Assembly (NCBI RefSeq): GCF_030409325.1
Contig: NZ_JAUFPR010000002.1
Span: 310,001-374,000 of the forward strand
Direction of reading: 5' to 3'
From: Mucilaginibacter aquaedulcis
GTDB lineage: Bacteria; Bacteroidota; Bacteroidia; Sphingobacteriales; Sphingobacteriaceae
DNA: 64,000 bases
The notes beneath the pieces were generated by a model that saw nothing but the letters and a program-made list of their open reading frames with translations, did no database searches and was not told where the DNA came from. Both the position numbers and the translations under genes were made by a program. Position 1 is the first letter of the stretch; each line of letters begins with the position of its first letter. This document shows, piece after piece, positions 8,812-16,935 of the stretch.

Positions 8812-11184
8812 ATGATCAGGAATTACTTAAAAATAGGCTGGCGGAATATTATTAATAACAAGGTATACAGTGCTATTAACATATTAGGTCTTGCAACCGG
8901 TATGGCCGTAGCCCTTTTGATTGGCTTATGGGTTAATAATGAGTATTCATACGATAAGTTCCTGCCTGATTATGAACGCGCGTATCAGGTGAGGCGTAAC
9001 TTTAATAGTAATGGCGAAACTCTTACGTTTAGCACTACATCATTAAAGCTTGCCAATACGCTCCGTACTACCATTCCTGAAATTGAATCGGTTGCCGAAT
9101 CTGATGGTGGCAGTTCCCACGGGTTAATGGTGGGTGATAAAAAGCTCTACCTTGGTGGTATCATATCAGGAAGCGAATTTCTGAACATATTTAAATTTCC
9201 GATGCTTCGGGGGAGTGCAGCCAGAGCACTGGTTGATCCGTACTCCATAGTGCTGACGCAGGCAACGGCTATTGCCTTATTTGGCACTGATGATGTTATT
9301 AATAAAGCAGTAAAGTTAGATAATAACCATAATTTAAAGGTTACAGGAGTTTTAAAGGATATCCCTTCAAACTCAAGCATGCAATTTATTAAATATATTA
9401 TACCCTTCAGCTTTATGGAACAGACCCAAAATTGGGTCAAGAATGCCCATGGCAGTTTCGGTTATAACGCGTTTTCAATTTATGTGAAACTGAAACAAGG
9501 TATTTCCTATGCACAGGTAGCTCCTAAAATTAAAAACGTAGAAAAAGGAGAGGATAATACTAACGCCAAAAACTCGGATGTGATCATGCAGCCATTAAAA
9601 GACTGGCATCTGTATTCTGAGTACAAAAATGGAGTAGCCAGCGGTGGATTTATAGATTATGTGCGAATGTTTAGTGTAATTGGCATTTTAGTATTACTTA
9701 TAGCCTGCGTTAACTTTATAAACCTAACTACCGCAAGATCTGAAAAACGAGCCCGCGAGGTCGGTATTCGTAAAGCCATAGGTTCACAGCGCAAGCATTT
9801 GATCTTTCAGTTTTTAACTGAATCAGTATTGATCACCTTTATGGCCTTTTTCTGTTCAATACTTTTTGTGCTGTTGGCTTTGTCACCTTTTAATGCACTT
9901 ACGGGCACTACCATTCATATCCCGTTTAGCAGTTTCATTTTTTGGCTTATAATAATAAGCTGTGTATTAATTACTGCACTATTGGCCGGTAGCAGGCCGG
10001 CATTTTATCTGTCATCATTTAATCCTGTCAAAGTTTTAAAAGGAACTATACAGGTAGGCCGGTCGGCATCTCTATCAAGAAAAATTTTGGTTGTTATGCA
10101 GTTTAGCTGCTCTATAGCCCTCATTATAAGTACAGTTGTTATATATCGTCAGATACAATATGCCAAAAACAGGCCAACTGGTTATAATATTAATAGTTTG
10201 CTGGCATCCAATATGAACAACGATCTTATTAAAAGTTATGCCGCGCTAAAAAATGATCTCCTGCAAAGTGGAGTAGTTGAAAATATGACCAATTCAACAA
10301 GCTCGGCCACTGATGTGGGGTGGCATAGCGATGTTGACAAGTTTCCGGGTAAATTGGCTGGGGAAACGGTTGAAATGGGTTCTATAATTGTATCGGATGC
10401 TTATTTTAAAACCTTAAGAATGAAGATTCTTGCAGGCCGGGACTTTTATAATGTACCCGCTGACACCTCAAACATTATATTTAATGAGGCTGCTATTAAA
10501 AGATTACGATTAAAGAACCCAATAAATCAGATCATTACCTGGAATGGTAAACAAATGAGAATAGTAGGGGTGGTGAAAGATGCGCTGATGTTGTCACCAT
10601 TTGCTCAGGCTGATCCAACTATGTTCATGTATGGTGCCGATCCGCATGACAATATAATTTATAGACTGGCGCCCGGGATAAATCCACATAATGCAATCGA
10701 AAAAATTAGTCAGGCATTCGCTAAGTACAATCCATCTTATCCGTTTACCTTTCGCTTTGTTGACGATGACTATAATCGCAAATTCGGACAGGAAGTTTTA
10801 ATAGGCAAACTGTCGGGAATTTTTGCTACACTGGCCATTTTTATATCCTGTTTGGGTCTTTTTGGACTCGCGGCCTATATAGCGGAGCAACGGACAAAAG
10901 AAATAGGGGTGCGCAAAGTGTTGGGTGCCACTGTGAGCCAGTTATGGTTCTTATTATCCAGAGATTTTGTAATGTTGGTGATTGTCAGCTGTATAATAGC
11001 CTCTCCGATAGCGCTGTATTTTTTGAAAAATTGGCTTCAAAAATATGAATACCGTGTAAGTATTGGCCCAGGCGTGTTTCTACTTTCGGCTATGGCAGCC
11101 ATAATAATAACCTTGCTTACCATCAGTTTTCAGGCTATTAAAGCAGCTATAGCAAATCCGGTTAAGAGTTTAAGAAGTGAGTAG
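8812..11184 (+). CDS. ABC transporter permease, fused double MacB_PCD-FtsX type (array member 5)
   Basis: A 790-residue paralogue. The N-terminus MIRNYLKIGWRNIINNKVYS leads into a membrane segment at about 20-43. The first FtsX unit carries EVGIRKAIGSQ at about 315 and the second EIGVRKVLGAT at about 696, and the protein closes with AIANPVKSLRSE. The 60-bp spacer before it contains a degenerate TTTAGA-type run that also occurs before members 2 and 6, as if gene and spacer had been duplicated together. It is probably co-transcribed with members 4 and 6. Role and membrane placement are as for the other permeases; nothing in the sequence names its substrate. Confidence 0.93.
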   Translation: MIRNYLKIGWRNIINNKVYSAINILGLATGMAVALLIGLWVNNEYSYDKFLPDYERAYQVRRNFNSNGETLTFSTTSLKLANTLRTTIPEIESVAESDGGSSHGLMVGDKKLYLGGIISGSEFLNIFKFPMLRGSAARALVDPYSIVLTQATAIALFGTDDVINKAVKLDNNHNLKVTGVLKDIPSNSSMQFIKYIIPFSFMEQTQNWVKNAHGSFGYNAFSIYVKLKQGISYAQVAPKIKNVEKGEDNTNAKNSDVIMQPLKDWHLYSEYKNGVASGGFIDYVRMFSVIGILVLLIACVNFINLTTARSEKRAREVGIRKAIGSQRKHLIFQFLTESVLITFMAFFCSILFVLLALSPFNALTGTTIHIPFSSFIFWLIIISCVLITALLAGSRPAFYLSSFNPVKVLKGTIQVGRSASLSRKILVVMQFSCSIALIISTVVIYRQIQYAKNRPTGYNINSLLASNMNNDLIKSYAALKNDLLQSGVVENMTNSTSSATDVGWHSDVDKFPGKLAGETVEMGSIIVSDAYFKTLRMKILAGRDFYNVPADTSNIIFNEAAIKRLRLKNPINQIITWNGKQMRIVGVVKDALMLSPFAQADPTMFMYGADPHDNIIYRLAPGINPHNAIEKISQAFAKYNPSYPFTFRFVDDDYNRKFGQEVLIGKLSGIFATLAIFISCLGLFGLAAYIAEQRTKEIGVRKVLGATVSQLWFLLSRDFVMLVIVSCIIASPIALYFLKNWLQKYEYRVSIGPGVFLLSAMAAIIITLLTISFQAIKAAIANPVKSLRSE

Positions 11185-11241
11185 TAAGTAAAATTCCTGT
11201 TGAATTAGAGTTTAAGGTTTAGTTTTTAGAATTTCAAAAAC

Positions 11242-13641
11242 ATGATAAAGAATTACATCAAAATTGCCTGGAGGAATATCTGGAAAAATAAAATTTTTTC
11301 GGCTATCAATATAGTTGGCCTGTCTGTTGGTATGGCTGCCTGTATCGTTATCATGCTGTTTGTTTTTTATGAAAAAAGCTTTGACAGCATGCACTCCAAA
11401 AATATTTACAGGCTAAATGAAGTGCAAAAGTTTGAGGGGATGAATGCCTCGCAAAAAGTGGCTTTGTCCATGTTTCCGATGGGGCCAACATTGCAGGCTG
11501 AATTTCCGGAGATCAAAAATTTTACCCGGATACGCTGGCAACAAAAGTTTCAGATCACCTACCAGCTGAAAAAGATATTCTCGCCACAAGTGTTTTTTGT
11601 GGACTCTACCTTTTTAAGAATGTTTGATTTTAAATTAATCCGTGGCGATAGGGCAACTGCATTATTAAAACCTCATAGCGTTTTACTTACCCAGGAAACT
11701 GCCAAAAGAATATTCGGTAATGAAGACCCTATGGGTAAAACTATCACTCATTATGGTAATGATACCACGAGTTATGCGGTTACCGGTATTTTGGCTGATG
11801 TACCTAAAAACTCGCAGTTACAGTTTGATGGTCTGTTTTCTTTCAATACAGTTTTCAATCCTCGTATGTTCACTAACTGGGGTGGTAACTGGCTAAACAC
11901 CTATTTGGAGTTAGCTCCTGGTACCGATATAAAGGCACTTGAAAAGAAATTTCCTGCCTATCAAAAGAAATACATGGGACCCGGTGGCGTTAAAGCTTAT
12001 GAGTTATTCCTTTTATCCCTCAAAGATGTACATGCAAACTCCGCCGATATTGGTCTTGATTATATCAACTTTCAAAAGTTTGATCAAAAGCTAACAAACT
12101 TGTTTGCTTTAATTGCACTAATAGTGTTAGTTATTGCCTGCATTAACTTTATCAATCTATCGACAGCCCGGTCTGCCGAGCGGGCGAAGGAAGTAGGGGT
12201 TCGAAAGTCCATAGGAGCCCAGCGCTTTCAGCTGGCCATACAATTTCTGGGCGAAACTGTATTGCTTTCATTAATAGCCTTAATTTTTGCAATAGTATTG
12301 GTTTCAATCGCGTTGCCATACATCAATAATCTAAGTCAGCGTGATTTGAGTTTGCCCATCATGAATAATGTTGGTTTACTTGGACTTGTATTTTTAGCAG
12401 CTGTATTTATTGGAATACTCTCAGGTATTTATCCCGCTGTATTTCTCTCATCTTTTCAACCGGTTAAAGTACTTAAAGGATCTGTTGAAACTGGCCGGAA
12501 TAAAGGGTCATTACGTAACGTTTTGGTTGTTGGACAGTTTGCAAGCGCCATTATATTAATGATAGCAACCATTTTTGTAATTAAACAGTTGCGGTTTATG
12601 CAAATGAGAGATCCTGGTTTTACCCGTGAACAGGTAGTTACAGTGCCATTAAATATGGTTACTACGGCGCAGTATAAAGTGCTGAAGCAGGAGTTGCTCA
12701 ATAGCTCCTTAGTACAGGGGGTTACCGCTTCGCAGGATGTGTTGGGAAGCCATCTTGATCAAACTGGTATTGAATTTAAATTGGGCGATTCTCCTTTGCG
12801 TCAGTTAACATCTACGTTACTGGTAGTGGATCATGATTACCTGAATCTTTATAAAATAAAACTGGCTATGGGGAGAAATTTCTCCTCAGAAAAATCAGCA
12901 CTTAGCAGAGAATTTATTATTAATGAAGCCTTGGCTAAAGAGTTGCTTAAAGATCACAAAGGGAAACCGATGTCGTCATTGCTGGGTCAACGTTTTGGTT
13001 TTGATTCTACCGGCGTTATTATAGGGATAGCTAAAGATTTTAATTTTAACTCTCTTCATTATAAGATAGAAACACTGTTTTTATTTAATCAGGAAGCATG
13101 GGGATTCAATAATATATCAGTTAAGATAAACGGTGCGAGGGCAAAAGAAGCAATCTCATTTATCCAATCTGTATGGGCTAAACAACTGCCGGAAATACCT
13201 TTTGAATACCAGTTTCTTGATGATCATTTTGCCGAGGTTTATCGTGTGGATAGTCAGGTAAGTGCAGTGGTCAGTATTTTGGCAGTACTCATTATCATTA
13301 TTTCATGTTTGGGCTTGTTTGGCCTGGCCTCATACTCTGCCGAAAAGAGGATAAAAGAAATAGGGGTACGTAAGGTGCTTGGGGCGTCGGTACAAAACAT
13401 AGTGGTATTATTATCCAGTCATTTTATTAAGCTGGTAGTTATTGCTAATGTTATAGCATGGCCGGTCGCGTTTTATGCTATGAATAAGTGGCTGCAAGGT
13501 TTTGCATACCGTATTAATATTGATTGGTGGGTGTTTGCAACTGCGGGTATAATTTCTATAATCATTGCTTTTGTAACTGTAAGTTTTCAATCGGTTAAGG
13601 CCGCAACCGCTAATCCGGTCAAGAGCCTGAGAAGCGAGTAA
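11242..13641 (+). CDS. ABC transporter permease, fused double MacB_PCD-FtsX type (array member 6, last)
   Basis: The 799-residue final permease of the array starts MIKNYIKIAWRNIWKNKIFS. It has a membrane segment at about 20-43, a periplasmic MacB domain, an FtsX unit with EVGVRKSIGAQ at about 316, a second periplasmic domain, and a last FtsX unit with EIGVRKVLGAS at about 704. It ends SVKAATANPVKSLRSE. It lies 57 bp after member 5 and is followed 50 bp later by a strong intrinsic terminator, so it closes the transcript. The ATPase needed to drive it is probably the one at 13940, in a separate operon with a matching upstream element. Confidence 0.93.
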   Translation: MIKNYIKIAWRNIWKNKIFSAINIVGLSVGMAACIVIMLFVFYEKSFDSMHSKNIYRLNEVQKFEGMNASQKVALSMFPMGPTLQAEFPEIKNFTRIRWQQKFQITYQLKKIFSPQVFFVDSTFLRMFDFKLIRGDRATALLKPHSVLLTQETAKRIFGNEDPMGKTITHYGNDTTSYAVTGILADVPKNSQLQFDGLFSFNTVFNPRMFTNWGGNWLNTYLELAPGTDIKALEKKFPAYQKKYMGPGGVKAYELFLLSLKDVHANSADIGLDYINFQKFDQKLTNLFALIALIVLVIACINFINLSTARSAERAKEVGVRKSIGAQRFQLAIQFLGETVLLSLIALIFAIVLVSIALPYINNLSQRDLSLPIMNNVGLLGLVFLAAVFIGILSGIYPAVFLSSFQPVKVLKGSVETGRNKGSLRNVLVVGQFASAIILMIATIFVIKQLRFMQMRDPGFTREQVVTVPLNMVTTAQYKVLKQELLNSSLVQGVTASQDVLGSHLDQTGIEFKLGDSPLRQLTSTLLVVDHDYLNLYKIKLAMGRNFSSEKSALSREFIINEALAKELLKDHKGKPMSSLLGQRFGFDSTGVIIGIAKDFNFNSLHYKIETLFLFNQEAWGFNNISVKINGARAKEAISFIQSVWAKQLPEIPFEYQFLDDHFAEVYRVDSQVSAVVSILAVLIIIISCLGLFGLASYSAEKRIKEIGVRKVLGASVQNIVVLLSSHFIKLVVIANVIAWPVAFYAMNKWLQGFAYRINIDWWVFATAGIISIIIAFVTVSFQSVKAATANPVKSLRSE

Positions 13642-13690
13642 AAACAAGAGATGGAAGAGAGAATTCAAAAGAAAACTTAATGGTACAGTT

Positions 13691-13725
13691 AAAGATCGGA
13701 ACAACAATGTTCCGATCTTTTTTTT
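13691..13725 (+). terminator. Intrinsic terminator after the permease array
   Basis: A perfect 12-bp stem (AAAGATCGGAAC with GTTCCGATCTTT, 6-nt loop) followed by eight T residues. It lies 50 bp after the last permease stop codon and separates the permease transcript from the ATPase-TolC operon. Confidence 0.92.
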
Positions 13726-13760
13726 GAGGGTATTTAATATCCAACACGCTGTTTTTTGAT

Positions 13761-13800
13761 TGTATCATAACCGTACGCTTTCTGTTACATAAGCGAACAG
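13761..13800 (+). promoter_or_regulatory. Conserved 40-bp regulatory element, copy B (dyad CTGTT-N9-AACAG)
   Basis: Second copy of the element at 6237-6276, identical at 31 of 40 positions without gaps, including the whole CTGTTAC and GCGAACAG dyad arms. Here it lies 139 bp before the ABC ATPase gene and 55 bp upstream of a TTGGTATG element. Conservation of both sequence and spacing argues for a shared regulator of the permease and ATPase-TolC units. Confidence 0.6.
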
Positions 13801-13852
13801 TATTTATATTATATTAATGATGTAATGTGTTGATTTTTAGTTAATTAAAAGT

Positions 13853-13870
13853 TTGGTATGTTATTGATAC
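13853..13870 (+). promoter_or_regulatory. Candidate promoter element TTGGTATG (sigma-54-like -24 box), copy B
   Basis: TTGGTATG followed by TTATTGATA. The match to sigma-54 is better than in copy A because a TTGA sits near -12, but the GG-to-G spacing is one base short of the usual value. It is placed about 70 bp before the ATPase start. The assignment is tentative. Confidence 0.35.
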
Positions 13871-13939
13871 TTGATTGGCCGAAATGAATTAATATTTTTA
13901 AACAACTAATCAAACTATTTATAAACTAATATTTAAAAG

Positions 13940-14617
13940 ATGTTATCACTCCAGCATATTTCTAAATTTTATCAGGTAAGCGGACTTAAAAACTTTGTAT
14001 TGAATGATCTGAGCCTTGAAATAGACGAAGGCGAATTTGTTTCTATCATGGGGCCCTCTGGTTCAGGTAAATCATCGTTACTTAATATCATCGGAATGCT
14101 TGATGAGCCATCAGAAGGTTATCATTATTTTGCCGGTCAAGCTGTACATCAATTAAAAGAAAAGCAGCGCTCGGCCTTATATAAACAGTATATCGGTTTC
14201 GTTTTTCAGGCTTATCATCTCATAGATGAGCTTACTGTTTATGAAAATATTGAAACCCCGTTAATTTATCAGGATTTTAAAGGCACCGAACGCAAAGCCA
14301 TGGTAGCTGATATGCTTGATCGCTTCAGTATTGTTGGGAAGAAGGATCTTTTCCCGGCCCAATTATCGGGTGGGCAACAGCAGCTGGTGGGTATAGCACG
14401 TGCACTGATAGCTAAACCTAAACTTTTACTGGCCGATGAGCCAACTGGTAACTTGAATTCAAAACAGGGGGAGGAGATCATGGAACTGTTTCGGAAGCTT
14501 AATAAGGAAGATGGAGTAACTATTATACAGGTAACCCATTCTGAAAAAAATGCGGAATATGGTTCGCGCATCATAAATCTGTTAGATGGTAAAATCGAAT
14601 CTTCAAAACAACTCTGA
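13940..14617 (+). CDS. ABC transporter ATP-binding protein (LolD/MacB family)
   Basis: A 225-residue stand-alone nucleotide-binding protein. It shows Walker A GPSGSGKSS (about 38-46), a Q-loop FQAYHL, the signature LSGGQQQLVGIARAL, Walker B LLLADEPTGNL and an H-loop VTHS, all intact. The D-loop region DEPTGNLNS is typical of the LolD/MacB/FtsE group, the ATPases that pair with FtsX-type permeases. It would act on the cytoplasmic face of the inner membrane and power one or more of the permeases upstream. It heads an operon with the TolC-like gene that starts 10 bp after its stop codon. Its upstream region carries the 40-bp element also found before permease member 4. Confidence 0.93.
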   Translation: MLSLQHISKFYQVSGLKNFVLNDLSLEIDEGEFVSIMGPSGSGKSSLLNIIGMLDEPSEGYHYFAGQAVHQLKEKQRSALYKQYIGFVFQAYHLIDELTVYENIETPLIYQDFKGTERKAMVADMLDRFSIVGKKDLFPAQLSGGQQQLVGIARALIAKPKLLLADEPTGNLNSKQGEEIMELFRKLNKEDGVTIIQVTHSEKNAEYGSRIINLLDGKIESSKQL

Positions 14618-14627
14618 TCATATCATA

Positions 14628-16070
14628 ATGCGATACTTTAATTTTATATTTTTTAGTTTGATCGGGCTATCCGCAATAAAAACGCAGGCTCAAACCACAA
14701 CGCAAACAGATACTTTAACCACTATAAGGCAATGCATTGATGTTGCCATAAAAAACAATCTGGTAGTAAGGCAAAGTGATCTGGATATGCAACGCCTTCG
14801 TGTTAGTTATATTCAGGCCAAAGAAAACATGTTGCCGTCATTAAACGGTCAGGTTGATCATAGTATCAATAGCGGGCGTAGCGTTAACCCCTTCACCAAT
14901 AGTTATGTTACTCAATCTTACACCTCTGGTAATTACAGCCTGAATGCCAACTTAACTTTGTTTAGCGGTTTACAGAATCTGAACGCCATAAAACAAACCT
15001 CATTAGCCTACCAGGCCGGTAAAATGGATTTTCAACAGGCAAAAGATCAGGTGACAATTAATGTGATCACAGCCTATCTGTTAGTTTTAGATAATGCGGA
15101 GCTATTGACTCAAGCTAACAACCAGCTTGATGTATCTAAAAAACAGGTAGAACGTCTGGAGATACTCGAAAAAGACGGTGCCAACAAGTTGCCTTCAGAT
15201 CTTTACGATTTAAAAGGTACCTATGGTGATAATCAGCTTAACTTGGTAAATACAAGGAATACATTGGAAGCATCAAAATTAAGTTTGATGCAGATTCTAA
15301 ACATCCCATACAATCCCAATCTTAAACTTGAACCAGTTAGTGTACGTGATGTTGCCAAACAAACTAACGAAAATGCCGACCAGATATATAGCACCGCCCT
15401 TGAACAATTGGCTTATGTTAAAGCAGCTGAGTTAAGGCGCCAAAGTGCCGAAAAAGGGGTGAAGGTTGCTAAAGGCGCTTTATCACCATCAATTTCATTA
15501 TTTGGTGGAGTATTTACCAATTATTCAAGTGCTGCTCAAAGTTCTGTGTTTACAGATTCATCTACGGTAAACACCGGCAATTATGTAAACACTCCGGCTG
15601 GTAAACAACCGGTTTATGCCACCCAGGCAAATTATGTGAACAAAAACATTGGTTATTATGACCAGTTTAAAAATAACTATAGTACCCAATTTGGGGTTAG
15701 TTTAAGGGTGCCAATTTTAAACTATTTCCAAAATCATAACAAGGTAAAGCTGGCTAAAATCGATTACCAGGAATCAAAATATATAGAAGAAAATACCAAA
15801 ATAGTTTTACGCCAAAGTGTGGAACAAGCTTATTTAAACATGACCTCGGCATATAACAGATACAATGTTTTAATTGACCAGGTTAAAGCTTATGCAGAAT
15901 CATTCAGAACTGCCGAAATACGTTTTAATGCAGGTGTATTAACCTCTGTTGATTTTGTGGTTGCAAAAAATAACCTGGATAAGGCCAACATTAATCTTAT
16001 TAATGCTCGTTACGATTGCTACATCTACAATAAAGTATTAGATTATTATATGGGCAGATTGTCGTTTTAG
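14628..16070 (+). CDS. TolC-family outer-membrane efflux protein
   Basis: A 480-residue protein from the ATG at 14628 (MRYFNFIFFSLIGLSAIKTQAQ), chosen because it begins a clean Sec signal peptide ending near AQA-Q and lies just after the ATPase stop; the longer frame from 14586 overlaps the ATPase. The mature protein has the two repeated OEP helical-barrel halves of TolC: TLTTIRQCIDVAIKNNLVVRQ at the start of the first, and RFNAGVLTSVDFVVAKNNLDKA in the second. It would form a trimeric outer-membrane channel with a periplasmic tunnel. Paired with the ATPase and permeases it makes a tripartite exporter, but no adaptor (MacA/HlyD) gene is seen nearby. Confidence 0.92.
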   Translation: MRYFNFIFFSLIGLSAIKTQAQTTTQTDTLTTIRQCIDVAIKNNLVVRQSDLDMQRLRVSYIQAKENMLPSLNGQVDHSINSGRSVNPFTNSYVTQSYTSGNYSLNANLTLFSGLQNLNAIKQTSLAYQAGKMDFQQAKDQVTINVITAYLLVLDNAELLTQANNQLDVSKKQVERLEILEKDGANKLPSDLYDLKGTYGDNQLNLVNTRNTLEASKLSLMQILNIPYNPNLKLEPVSVRDVAKQTNENADQIYSTALEQLAYVKAAELRRQSAEKGVKVAKGALSPSISLFGGVFTNYSSAAQSSVFTDSSTVNTGNYVNTPAGKQPVYATQANYVNKNIGYYDQFKNNYSTQFGVSLRVPILNYFQNHNKVKLAKIDYQESKYIEENTKIVLRQSVEQAYLNMTSAYNRYNVLIDQVKAYAESFRTAEIRFNAGVLTSVDFVVAKNNLDKANINLINARYDCYIYNKVLDYYMGRLSF

Positions 16071-16130
16071 AACTCATAATTACACAGGTTGTGTAAAAAA
16101 TTTATACATTTATTCCCAATTTAGGCTTTG

Positions 16131-16185
16131 ATATCCGGCTGATAAGGTTTTATTAAAAATATATAAAACATTATTAGCCGGATAT
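16131..16185. repeat. 23-bp inverted repeat with 9-nt loop downstream of the TolC gene
   Basis: The arms 16131-16153 and 16163-16185 are complementary at 21 of 23 positions, beginning ATATCCGGCT and ending AGCCGGATAT. There is no T-run on either side, so it is not a standard terminator. A second small perfect hairpin (TTACACA-GGT-TGTGTAA) lies at 16080-16096. Both sit in the gap before the barrel gene at 16260. They could be an mRNA-stabilising 3' end, a protein-binding palindrome or a decayed mobile repeat. Confidence 0.7.
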
Positions 16186-16259
16186 TGCTAATTAGTAGGT
16201 CTTTGTATTTTCATGGACTACATCAACACAGCTTTTACCTTAAAAACAACAATCTGAAT

Positions 16260-16862
16260 ATGAAAAAAACAATTATTTTAACACTAAGTATTTTCCTCTT
16301 TACTATCGGAATCGCTTCGGCACAAGTTATACCAAGCTTTGCATTTGGTGTAAAGGGAGGCTTAAACTACACATCTTTCCCTTCAAACGGAGTATTTAAC
16401 AACAGCAATCGCGCAGGTTATCTGGCAGGTGTTTGGGCAAGGGTAGGTGGTTTGGGCTTTAATTTTCAGCCTGAGCTTTATGTTACCGGTAAAAACGTGA
16501 AGATAAACGCACCAAGCGAACCAGAAAACACAGCTAAGTTTACCAGTATTGATGTACCTTTATTATTAGGCGGTAAAATTGGCGCTTTAGGTTTAGGTGG
16601 TCGTTTTTATGGTGGCCCGGTACTTTCATTTACCGTTAATAAAGATCAAAGTTTAGCGCAGGCTGGTGCCCAAGCGACACAGCTAAACTATAAAGATGCC
16701 AACTATGGTGTACAGGTAGGTGCTGGTATTGACATCAGCAGCTTATCAATTGATCTGCGTTATGAAGGTGGCCTGAACAAGATTCCTTATGGCGACGGAA
16801 ATTCACACACCCGTGTAAGCGTATTTAGTCTTGCTTTGGCTTACAAATTGTTTTCTCTGTAA
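16260..16862 (+). CDS. Outer-membrane beta-barrel protein (PorT-like family)
   Basis: A 200-residue protein starting at MKKTIILTLSIFLFTIGIAS, a clear Sec signal peptide with cleavage near ASAQ; the upstream in-frame extension from 16185 lies in the inverted repeat and is not credible. The mature part is rich in alternating aromatic and Gly residues (FAFGVKGGLNYTSF, GLGFNFQPELYVTG, VGAGIDISSLSIDLRYEGG, ending LALAYKLFSL), as in small 8-10-strand barrels of the Bacteroidota outer-membrane beta-barrel families. The function is unknown. It follows the TolC gene on the same strand but after a 190-bp gap with hairpins, so it may be transcribed separately. A shared terminator follows at 16884. Confidence 0.85.
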   Translation: MKKTIILTLSIFLFTIGIASAQVIPSFAFGVKGGLNYTSFPSNGVFNNSNRAGYLAGVWARVGGLGFNFQPELYVTGKNVKINAPSEPENTAKFTSIDVPLLLGGKIGALGLGGRFYGGPVLSFTVNKDQSLAQAGAQATQLNYKDANYGVQVGAGIDISSLSIDLRYEGGLNKIPYGDGNSHTRVSVFSLALAYKLFSL

Positions 16863-16883
16863 GCTTTAAAAGCCTATCCATAA

Positions 16884-16916
16884 AAAAGACCTGTCAAAAA
16901 TGGCAGGTCTTTTTTT
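16884..16916. terminator. Bidirectional intrinsic terminator between convergent genes
   Basis: The stem AAAAAGACCTGTCA with TGGCAGGTCTTTTT (one G-T wobble) and an AAAA loop has A-runs and T-runs on both flanks. It lies between the barrel gene and the convergent alpha-2-macroglobulin gene and can serve both. Confidence 0.9.
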
Positions 16917-16935
16917 GTGTTCGTTGTCTGGATTC

